From Tannerella sp. (lineage in GTDB: Bacteria; Bacteroidota; Bacteroidia; Bacteroidales; Tannerellaceae), in assembly GCA_031260095.1 (NCBI GenBank), contig JAIRKN010000154.1, positions 1 to 8,184 on the forward strand: a stretch of 8,184 nt of DNA, in the 5' to 3' direction. The position numbers and the translations under genes are program-made. Shown here in pieces: positions 1 to 4,833 of this stretch (position 1 is its first letter; each line of letters starts with the position of its first letter). Under the pieces are notes generated by a model. That model saw only the letters and a program-made list of their open reading frames with translations. It was not told where the DNA came from and did no database searches.

Positions 1-213
1 AATCCCAACGACACCGCCGAATTATCGGAACGGATTATGGAGATCGTAAATAATCAGGAACTGACGAATAAAATGATTGAATCGGGAAAAGAATATGTGC
101 AGCGTTTTTCGGAAGACGCTATAGCTGCCGAAATAATGGATATCTACGGTTGTTTACGTGCCGCCTCGTCGGGTAAATCCGGCAGTTCCGAGGTGGTTAT
201 ACCCGTAGAGTGA
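1..213 (+). CDS. Glycosyltransferase family 4-like protein, C-terminal end (5' partial)
   Basis: An open frame runs from base 1 to a TGA at 211-213 and gives the last 70 residues of a protein that starts outside the window. The visible part fits the C-terminal helices of GT-B fold (GT4-type) glycosyltransferases: an acidic 'NPNDTAELSERI' stretch, where nucleotide-sugar-binding enzymes often carry a P-x-D segment, then a helix with 'NKMIESGKEYVQRFS', and a final helix ending in 'IMDIYGCL'. The pattern of m-x-x-x-G-r-x-x-v-x-x-F-s-x-x-x-x-x-x-x-x-x-x-IY is characteristic of that family. The last 18 or so residues are a Ser/Gly-rich tail that is probably disordered. The family transfers sugars from activated donors to lipid or polysaccharide acceptors in the cytoplasm; the acceptor cannot be told from this fragment. 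The catalytic region is not visible, so the call rests on C-terminal pattern alone. Confidence 0.65.
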   Translation, partial: NPNDTAELSERIMEIVNNQELTNKMIESGKEYVQRFSEDAIAAEIMDIYGCLRAASSGKSGSSEVVIPVE

Positions 214-366
214 TTCGTCCCGGACAATGTCGGCAGTATGTTATCAACAACAGACCCGGAGAAAAATTACAGTTTTATTCGCCGAAAGAAATTTTCTTCC
301 GATATCTGTACGATAAAGTTGCATTGTGATGTTGAATCTACAAATAATAAAAATCAGATGAAAGTT

Positions 367-396
367 TTTGTGAAATAAAAAATAGTACTATCTTTG
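367..396 (+). promoter_or_regulatory. Bacteroidota-type promoter for the tRNA cluster
   Basis: TTTG at 367-370 and TATCTTTG at 389-396 match the -33 and -7 elements (TTTG and TAnnTTTG) used by the primary sigma factor of Bacteroidota, separated by 18 bases. This is slightly shorter than the usual 19-21. It lies about 36 bases before tRNA-Gly, so the transcript would start near 403. No E. coli-like -10 hexamer is needed to explain it. Confidence 0.75.
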
Positions 397-431
397 CACC
401 TGCAAAAACGTTTGACAATTGATAATTTATT

Positions 432-507
432 GCGGAAGTAGCTCAGTTGGTAGAGCATAACCTTGCCAAGGTTAGGGTCGCGGGTTCGAGTCCCGTCTTC
501 CGCTCCA
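432..507 (+). tRNA. tRNA-Gly (anticodon GCC)
   Basis: A full cloverleaf can be drawn. Acceptor arm GCGGAAG (432-438) pairs with CTTCCGC (497-503). The D arm is GCTC/GAGC, the anticodon stem is TAACC/GGTTA with loop TTGCCAA, and the T arm contains GGTTCGAGTCC. The anticodon GCC at 465-467 reads GGC and GGU glycine codons. The discriminator base is T504, and CCA is encoded at 505-507, unlike the two leucine tRNAs that follow. It is the first gene of a three-tRNA cluster. Confidence 0.97.
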
Positions 508-515
508 TAAGTTAT

Positions 516-543
516 GGATAAGCGCGGTGGCGGTTATCCTTTT
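516..543 (+). terminator. Possible weak hairpin with short T run after tRNA-Gly
   Basis: GGATAA (516-521) can pair with TTATCC (534-539) around a 12-base GC-rich loop, followed by TTTT (540-543). The stem is only 6 base pairs and mostly A/T, and the T run is short. It might act as a partial terminator or as a processing signal between tRNA-Gly and the first tRNA-Leu. No new promoter is visible before the leucine tRNAs, which argues that read-through must occur. Confidence 0.25.
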
Positions 544-561
544 AATTAAATAAGTGAAAAT

Positions 562-645
562 GCCCGGGTGGCGGAATTGGTAGACGCGCTCGTTTCAGGT
601 GCGAGTGGGGTTAAAGCCGTGCAGGTTCGAGTCCTGTTCCGGGCA
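562..645 (+). tRNA. tRNA-Leu (anticodon CAG)
   Basis: This is a class II tRNA with a long variable arm. Acceptor GCCCGGG (562-568) pairs with TCCGGGC (638-644), including one G-T pair, and the discriminator is A645. The anticodon stem CTCGT/GCGAG holds loop TTCAGGT, with anticodon CAG at 596-598, which reads CUG. The variable arm (TGGGGTTAAAGCCGTG region) and the T arm GCAGGTTCGAGTCCTGT are intact. CCA is not encoded. The A discriminator and long variable arm identify it as leucine rather than serine. Confidence 0.96.
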
Positions 646-672
646 CACACTTGTTTGTTGAATATTATTTAT

Positions 673-756
673 GCGCAGGTGGTGAAATTGGTAGACACGC
701 TACTTTGAGGGGGTAGTGCCGGTAACGGTGTGTGAGTTCGAGTCTCATCTTGCGCA
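673..756 (+). tRNA. tRNA-Leu (anticodon GAG)
   Basis: This is a second class II tRNA. Acceptor GCGCAGG (673-679) pairs with CTTGCGC (749-755), and the discriminator is A756. The anticodon stem CTACT/GGTAG holds loop TTGAGGG with anticodon GAG at 707-709, which reads CUC and CUU. The long variable arm and a T arm with GAGTTCGAGTCTC are present. CCA is not encoded. Together with the preceding gene it lets the cluster cover CUG, CUC and CUU leucine codons. Confidence 0.96.
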
Positions 757-757
757 C

Positions 758-790
758 ATAATCATTATCATTTTATATATGATTATTTTA
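758..790 (+). terminator. Possible AT-rich hairpin at the end of the tRNA cluster
   Basis: ATAATCAT (758-765) and ATGATTAT (779-786) are perfect inverted repeats of 8 bases around a 13-base loop, immediately after tRNA-Leu(GAG) and followed by a T-rich stretch. The stem is almost all A/T and so is weak. It sits where a terminator separating the tRNA unit from the rpmB promoter would be expected. Confidence 0.3.
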
Positions 791-799
791 TTGCAAAAT

Positions 800-831
800 T
801 TTGGATTATCGAAAAATAGACCATATCTTTG
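800..831 (+). promoter_or_regulatory. Bacteroidota-type promoter for the rpmB operon
   Basis: TTTG (800-803) and TATCTTTG (824-831) match the -33 and -7 consensus with a 20-base spacer, close to ideal for the Bacteroidota primary sigma factor. The likely start is near 838, giving a leader of about 45 bases before the rpmB ATG. The -7 element is identical to that of the tRNA promoter, fitting high, growth-linked expression of both translation units. Confidence 0.85.
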
Positions 832-883
832 CGCCCTCAAAAAATAATAAGAAACGATTTAGAAAAATATTAAATACAATACA

Positions 884-1123
884 ATGTCTAAGATTTGTCA
901 AATCACAGGAAAGAAGGCTCAGTCCGGAAACAATGTAGCTCACTCGAATGTACGTACAAAACGTAAGTTCAACGTAAATCTTTTCACAAAGAAATTTTAC
1001 TGGGTGGAGCAGGATTGCTGGATCAACCTTAATATATCGGCGGCAGGATTACGCCTGATAAATAAAATAGGATTAGACGCAGCCATCAAAAGCGCTGCTG
1101 AAAAAGGTTTTTTAAACTCATAA
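884..1123 (+). CDS. rpmB: 50S ribosomal protein L28 (bL28)
   Basis: This 79-residue protein begins [18 protein letters not shown] and continues with '[13 protein letters not shown]', the signature of bL28: C/V-x-x-TGK near the N-terminus, an H-S/A-x-N-x-x-x-KR-x-x-x-N-L segment, and a C-terminal helix ending in 'IKSAAEKGF'. It is a structural protein of the large subunit, near the E site. The length is normal for the family. Only isolated cysteines remain (C5 and C45), so it is the form without a zinc ribbon. The ATG at 884 has no Shine-Dalgarno sequence; the leader before it is A/T-rich (TTAAATACAATACA), the usual Bacteroidota start context. It is the first gene of rpmB-rpmG-DUF4295 and lies 18 bases before rpmG. 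Confidence 0.97.
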   Translation: MSKICQITGKKAQSGNNVAHSNVRTKRKFNVNLFTKKFYWVEQDCWINLNISAAGLRLINKIGLDAAIKSAAEKGFLNS

Positions 1124-1128
1124 TGCTT

Positions 1129-1135
1129 GGAGGAG
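1129..1135 (+). promoter_or_regulatory. Strong Shine-Dalgarno site for rpmG
   Basis: GGAGGAG lies 6 bases before the rpmG ATG and fixes that start. It stands out because the other starts in the window, apart from DUF4295, have no such sequence. Confidence 0.8.
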
Positions 1136-1141
1136 TAGATC

Positions 1142-1330
1142 ATGGCAAAGAAAGTAAAAGGAAACAGGGTGCAGGTTATTCTTGAATGTACCGAGCACAA
1201 AGAAAGCGGAATGCCGGGAATGTCCCGTTATATAACGACTAAGAATCGTAAGAATACAACTCAGCGTCTTGAACTCAAGAAATATAATTCCGTATTGAAA
1301 AAAATGACGGTACATAAAGAAATTAAATAA
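1142..1330 (+). CDS. rpmG: 50S ribosomal protein L33 (bL33), zinc-free form
   Basis: This 62-residue protein has the bL33 pattern: a basic N-terminus, the strand '[11 protein letters not shown]', the conserved '[19 protein letters not shown]' core and the ending 'TVHKEIK'. Zinc-binding L33 proteins carry two CxxC pairs. Here the first pair is reduced to C16 with H19 in the second position, and the second pair is absent (KKYNSVLKK), so this should be the C-minus form that folds without zinc. It is a component of the large ribosomal subunit, near the E site. It follows rpmB by 18 bases, is preceded by a strong GGAGGAG ribosome binding site, and is followed 14 bases later by the DUF4295 gene. 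Confidence 0.95.
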   Translation: MAKKVKGNRVQVILECTEHKESGMPGMSRYITTKNRKNTTQRLELKKYNSVLKKMTVHKEIK

Positions 1331-1331
1331 T

Positions 1332-1338
1332 AGGAGGT
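1332..1338 (+). promoter_or_regulatory. Strong Shine-Dalgarno site for the DUF4295 gene
   Basis: AGGAGGT lies 6 bases before the ATG at 1345, right after the rpmG stop codon. It is a perfect anti-SD complement at ideal spacing and confirms that the 50-codon frame is translated. It is the second strong site in this operon, while rpmB has none. Confidence 0.8.
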
Positions 1339-1344
1339 TAAACC

Positions 1345-1497
1345 ATGGCAAAAAAGGCAGTTGCAACATTTAAGACCGGAGAAGGGCGTACATATTCCAA
1401 AGTGATTAAAATGGTAAAATCGCCAAAAACGGGAGCTTATGTTTTTCAGGAAGAAATGATTCCAAACGATAATGTAAAAGATTATTTCAAAAAATAA
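1345..1497 (+). CDS. DUF4295 family small basic protein (probable Bacteroidota-specific ribosomal protein)
   Basis: The frame from ATG 1345 to TAA 1495-1497 encodes 50 residues beginning MAKKAVATFKTGEGRTYSKV and ending 'NDNVKDYFKK'. It is lysine-rich and has no signal peptide or membrane segment. The start MAKKAVATFK, the 'SPKTGAYVFQEEMIP' centre and the 'V-K-D-Y/F-F' end fit DUF4295, a family confined to Bacteroidota and usually encoded directly after rpmG. As far as I recall, a Flavobacterium ribosome structure assigned a lineage-specific large-subunit protein (called bL38) that may be this family; I cannot confirm that from the sequence. The operon position, size, charge and strong AGGAGGT site all fit a ribosomal protein made in step with L28 and L33. 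In many Bacteroidales ftsY follows this gene; here a terminator does. Confidence 0.9.
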   Translation: MAKKAVATFKTGEGRTYSKVIKMVKSPKTGAYVFQEEMIPNDNVKDYFKK

Positions 1498-1506
1498 GAT
1501 TTTACA

Positions 1507-1559
1507 GTTTCATAAAATATATGAAACTCTTTTCCATAAACGGAAAAGAGTTTTTTTTT
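1507..1559 (+). terminator. Intrinsic terminator with two overlapping hairpins, end of rpmB operon
   Basis: AAACTCTTTTCC (1524-1535) pairs perfectly with GGAAAAGAGTTT (1542-1553), with the T run extending over 1551-1559; this is a strong rho-independent terminator. A second perfect 8-base stem, GTTTCATA (1507-1514) with TATGAAAC (1520-1527), lies just upstream. The two share bases 1524-1527, so both cannot form fully at once. It ends the ribosomal-protein unit and insulates dnaN. Confidence 0.88.
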
Positions 1560-1602
1560 ATTTTTATATTGGGAAAATGTGGTGTAATGAAAAAAAAATG
1601 AT

Positions 1603-1610
1603 TATTTTTG
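1603..1610 (+). promoter_or_regulatory. Probable -7 element for the dnaN operon
   Basis: TATTTTTG matches the Bacteroidota -7 consensus TAnnTTTG and lies 47 bases before the dnaN start, after the terminator. The expected -33 TTTG is not clear at the right distance (around 1579-1582 reads GTGG), so this would be a weaker promoter than those of the tRNA and rpmB units. It is the only good candidate in the gap. Confidence 0.45.
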
Positions 1611-1657
1611 TTCGTTTATTTTCTGATAATTATTAACCATTAAAATATAGTAAGTAT

Positions 1658-2782
1658 ATGAAATTTAATGTATCAAGTACGGCTTTGTTGTTTGCTTTGC
1701 AGTCGATCAGTAAAGTGATTGCGTCAAAAAACACATTGCCTATTTTGGACAGTTTTCTGTTTAACCTGGAAGGAGAAAGGTTAACGATTACTGCATCCGA
1801 TGTAGAAACCAGGTTAGTTACGTCTGTGGATATCGTTAGTGCGGAGGGAGCGGGATTGTTTGCTATTGATGCAAAACGTCTGCTTGACCCATTAAAAGAA
1901 TTACCTGAACAGCCATTATCCTTTGATATCAACGATGACAATATGACGGTGAATGTCGATTATGAAAACGGTAAATTCAACATTCCGGGGCAGAATGGGG
2001 ACGCGTATCCCCAACAGAAACCATTGAAAGATTCGGCTATCACTCTGGAGCTTGAATCACAGATTCTCCTGAATGGTATTAACCGCACTTTGTTTGCAAC
2101 AGCCGATGATGAGCTTCGCCCGGTTATGAACGGGATCTATTTTGATATTCAGGCGGAAAATCTGACGTTTGTTGCTTCGGATAGTCACAAACTGGTACGT
2201 TTTCGTAATTTATCTATTCAGTCTAAAGAACGTGCGTCCTTTATTTTGCCTAAAAAGCCGGCTAATATTCTGAAAAACCTGTTGGCTAAGAATGTCGATA
2301 AGGTGAGGGTTGTTTTTGATGAAAACAATGCGTATGTCAAAACACCTACATTTGAGATGGTATGCCGCCTGATAGAGGGGCGTTATCCGAACTACGACGC
2401 GGTGATACCAGCAGAAAATCCTAATAATGCAATAATAGACCGTATTTCTTTCCATGCGGCATTGAAGCGTGTCGCTTCATTTTCCAATCAGGCAAGCGGA
2501 CTGGTAAAACTTCAGCTCTCGGAAAACGAAATCGTTGTATTTGCCCAGGATATAGACTTCTCTACTTCGGCAGAAGAAAAAATTGTGTGCCAATATACGG
2601 CAACACCGTTAAGTATTGGATTTAAAGCCTCTTGTCTGATTGAAATGCTGTCTAATATATCTTCGGAAAATGTGATATTGCAATTGGCAGATCCTTCGCG
2701 TGCGGGTGTTGTTGTTCCCGCGGAAGACGAAGAAAACGAAAAATTGCTGATGTTGCTTATGCCTATGATGTTAAATGATTAG
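1658..2782 (+). CDS. dnaN: DNA polymerase III subunit beta (sliding clamp)
   Basis: This 374-residue protein matches DnaN throughout. The N-terminal 'MKFNVSSTALLFALQSISKVIASKNTLPIL' region aligns with the clamp's first domain, and 'ETRLVTSVDI' follows. The middle domain holds 'NGIYFDI' and 'VASDSHKLVRF' (G-x-x-x-x-x-x-x-x-x-x-x-A-T/S-D-x-H-R/K-L). The third domain carries 'RVASFSNQASGLVKL' and the terminal 'LLMLLMPMML', which contributes to the hydrophobic pocket that binds clamp-binding motifs. The clamp is a dimeric ring that tethers DNA polymerase III and other replication and repair enzymes to DNA. The length is normal. The ATG at 1658 is preceded by an A/T-rich leader with no Shine-Dalgarno site. 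It heads a five-gene run, with an exonuclease gene 9 bases downstream, and is not next to dnaA. Confidence 0.98.
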   Translation: MKFNVSSTALLFALQSISKVIASKNTLPILDSFLFNLEGERLTITASDVETRLVTSVDIVSAEGAGLFAIDAKRLLDPLKELPEQPLSFDINDDNMTVNVDYENGKFNIPGQNGDAYPQQKPLKDSAITLELESQILLNGINRTLFATADDELRPVMNGIYFDIQAENLTFVASDSHKLVRFRNLSIQSKERASFILPKKPANILKNLLAKNVDKVRVVFDENNAYVKTPTFEMVCRLIEGRYPNYDAVIPAENPNNAIIDRISFHAALKRVASFSNQASGLVKLQLSENEIVVFAQDIDFSTSAEEKIVCQYTATPLSIGFKASCLIEMLSNISSENVILQLADPSRAGVVVPAEDEENEKLLMLLMPMMLND

Positions 2783-2791
2783 TAAACAGAT

Positions 2792-3562
2792 ATGCAGCTT
2801 AATTTAAAAAATCCCCTTGTATTCTTTGATTTAGAAACTACGGGTATCAATATTACGAATGACCGTATTGTTGAGATCTCTTATCTGAAAATAAAACTGG
2901 ACGGTAGCGAAGAGTGCCGGACATGGCGTATAAATCCCCAAATGCCTATTCCGAAACAGGCGATAGCCATTCATGGTATTACGAATGATGATGTGAAAGA
3001 TTGTCCGACGTTCAAGGAGGTCGCCAAATCATTGGCAGCGCAGATAGAAGGTTGTGATCTGGCCGGATTTAATTCTAATCGGTTTGATATTCCGATGCTG
3101 GCGGAAGAGTTTCTGCGCGCGGGAGTTGATCTGGATTTGAATAAGCGTAAGTTTATTGATGTACAGACAATCTTTCATAAGATGGAACAGCGAGATCTGA
3201 TGGCCGCCTATAAGTTTTATTGCGGAAAGGAACTGACGGATGCTCATAGCGCCGAGAGTGATACGCGCGCGACTTATGAAGTCCTTATGTCGCAACTGGA
3301 CCGTTATCCGGAGTTGGAGAATGATGTGGAGGCACTATCGAAGTTTTCAAGTTTCAATCAGAATGTAGATTTTGCCGGAAGGATGATTTATAATGAAAAC
3401 GGGGATGAGGTGATTAATTTCGGTAAGTATAAAGGTCATTTGGTCAAAGATGTACTAAAAAAAGATCAAGGGTATTACGGGTGGATTATGCAGGGTGATT
3501 TTCCGCTTAATACGAAACAAAAACTTACGGAAATACGGCTTCGTTTGAAAGGCGGGACTTGA
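2792..3562 (+). CDS. DEDDh 3'-5' exonuclease (DnaQ/ExoX-like) with ExoX C-terminal domain
   Basis: This 256-residue protein has an N-terminal RNase T/DnaQ-type exonuclease fold. Motif I is 'FFDLETTG' with D13 and E15; 'IHGIT' follows near residue 60. Motif II is 'AGFNSNRFDIPML' with D99, and motif III is 'AHSAESD' with H152 and D157, so the full DEDDh catalytic set is present. Residues about 207-245, 'VINFGKYKGHLVKDVL' followed by 'GYYGWIM', fit the small ExoX-like C-terminal module (FGK-x-K-G…Y-x-x-W) found in exonuclease X and related proteins. The family removes nucleotides from 3' ends as a proofreading subunit or as a repair exonuclease. Its place 9 bases after dnaN suggests work at the clamp. 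Whether it is the replicative epsilon subunit or a separate repair nuclease cannot be settled here; the ExoX-type tail favours the latter. The TGA overlaps a possible upstream TTG start of coaBC. Confidence 0.9.
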   Translation: MQLNLKNPLVFFDLETTGINITNDRIVEISYLKIKLDGSEECRTWRINPQMPIPKQAIAIHGITNDDVKDCPTFKEVAKSLAAQIEGCDLAGFNSNRFDIPMLAEEFLRAGVDLDLNKRKFIDVQTIFHKMEQRDLMAAYKFYCGKELTDAHSAESDTRATYEVLMSQLDRYPELENDVEALSKFSSFNQNVDFAGRMIYNENGDEVINFGKYKGHLVKDVLKKDQGYYGWIMQGDFPLNTKQKLTEIRLRLKGGT

Positions 3563-3570
3563 TAAATACG

Positions 3571-4779
3571 ATGAAGGGTAAGAAGATTATTTTAGGGATA
3601 ACGGGGAGTATTGCCGCCTATAAAGCTGCTTATCTGATACGTGCGTTGGTTAAAAAAGGAGCGGAAGTACAAGTTGTAATCACACCGGCCGGAAAAGAGT
3701 TCATCACTCCTTTAACGCTGGCTACACTGAGTTGTCATCCTGTTATCAGCGATTTTTTTTCTAATCGCGACGGTACGTGGAACAGCCACGTCGATTTAGG
3801 CTTATGGGCTGACGCCATGTTGATTGCACCGGCTTCGGCGTCAACTATCGGGAAAATGGCACGTGGCATTGCTGATAATATCTTGGTTACAACATACTTA
3901 TCATGCAAGGCGCCTGTTTTTATTGCACCGGCCATGGATCTGGATATGTATGCCCACCCTGCTACACAGCAAAACCTTGATACACTCCGTTCTTACGGAA
4001 ATCATATCATAGAGCCGAATACCGGTTTTCTGGCAAGCGGACTCGAAGGCAAGGGACGTATGTCGGAACCGGATGATATTGTGAATGTTCTGAATGATTT
4101 TTTTATTTCCTCAAACGATCTTCAAAAAAAAAAGATACTGATAACAGCTGGCCCGACATACGAAAAGATTGATCCCGTACGTTTTATAGGTAATTATTCT
4201 TCCGGCAAGATGGGTTTTGCTTTGGCGGAAGCATGTGCTGCCAGGGGAGGAAACGTTTTTCTTATATCCGGGCCTGTGGTATTGAAGACGAAACATCCTT
4301 CCATTAAACGCATTGATGTGGAATCGGCTGATGAAATGTATGAAGAGGCGGTCCGCCTTTATCCCTCATGTGATATGGCGATCTTGTGTGCCGCTGTTGC
4401 TGATTACAGGCCGGAACATTCGGTATCTGAAAAGATAAAACGTGAACAGAATGACGTTTTGAAGATATCATTGGTTCGCAATAAGGACATAGCGGCGACT
4501 TTAGGGAGTGGAAAAAAAAATCATCAGTTGCTCGTCGGCTTTGCTTTGGAAACGAAGGATGGGATCACGCATGCAAGAGATAAGTTGCAACGTAAAAACT
4601 TAGACGTCATCATCCTTAATTCCTTAAATGATAAGGGGGCAGGTTTCGGTTATGATACGAATAAAGTGACGTTGATTGATAAGTCCGGTTGGGAAACGCA
4701 TCTACCCTTGAAGTCAAAAACTGAAATTGCGGAAGAGATAACGGATTATTTAATAAAATCGATGATTTCAACAGTCTGA
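3571..4779 (+). CDS. coaBC: Bifunctional phosphopantothenoylcysteine decarboxylase / phosphopantothenate-cysteine ligase (CoaBC, Dfp)
   Basis: This 402-residue two-domain enzyme makes 4'-phosphopantetheine from 4'-phosphopantothenate and cysteine for coenzyme A synthesis. The N-terminal FMN-binding CoaC domain (about 1-180) shows 'GITGSIAAYKA', H73 in 'SHVDLG' at the catalytic histidine position, 'APASASTIGKMARGIADN' and 'APAMDLDMY', the counterpart of PxMNxxMW. The flexible loop that normally reads LACGxxGxGRM is 'LASGLEGKGRM', with serine at residue 156 in place of the catalytic cysteine. The CoaB domain (about 187-402) has 'ITAGPTYEKIDPVRFI', 'NYSSGKMG', 'AAVADYRP' and 'KIKR', all expected for the ligase. 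I chose ATG 3571 because homologues start near MKGKKI; a TTG at 3559 in frame would add four residues and overlap the exonuclease stop. An A10 tract lies between the two domains. Confidence 0.93.
   Translation: MKGKKIILGITGSIAAYKAAYLIRALVKKGAEVQVVITPAGKEFITPLTLATLSCHPVISDFFSNRDGTWNSHVDLGLWADAMLIAPASASTIGKMARGIADNILVTTYLSCKAPVFIAPAMDLDMYAHPATQQNLDTLRSYGNHIIEPNTGFLASGLEGKGRMSEPDDIVNVLNDFFISSNDLQKKKILITAGPTYEKIDPVRFIGNYSSGKMGFALAEACAARGGNVFLISGPVVLKTKHPSIKRIDVESADEMYEEAVRLYPSCDMAILCAAVADYRPEHSVSEKIKREQNDVLKISLVRNKDIAATLGSGKKNHQLLVGFALETKDGITHARDKLQRKNLDVIILNSLNDKGAGFGYDTNKVTLIDKSGWETHLPLKSKTEIAEEITDYLIKSMISTV
4124..4133 (+). repeat. A10 homopolymer at the CoaC/CoaB domain boundary
   Basis: Ten consecutive A residues inside coaBC encode the end of Gln185 and Lys186-188, in the linker between the decarboxylase and ligase domains. 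Loss of one A would bring a TGA within three codons of the tract, and gain of one would bring a TGA about 17 codons on, so any slippage would give a CoaC-only protein of about 190-205 residues. Confidence 0.8.
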
Positions 4780-4833
4780 TTGTTATGATATTGAAATACA
4801 GGTAAATAATAACATATTAAAATTTTCTACCGG

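Noticed and set aside
238..378. ATG-started frame of about 46 codons after the glycosyltransferase
   Set aside because: It is lysine- and asparagine-rich, runs into the A/T-rich promoter region of the tRNA cluster, has no ribosome binding signal and resembles no family.
997..1369. Minus-strand frames opposite rpmB and rpmG
   Set aside because: They are shadows of well-identified ribosomal protein genes and have no family resemblance or start signals.
3559..3570. TTG start for coaBC giving four extra residues and a stop/start overlap with the exonuclease
   Set aside because: The ATG at 3571 gives the N-terminus expected for the family; TTG starts are rare. The overlap is noted only as an alternative.
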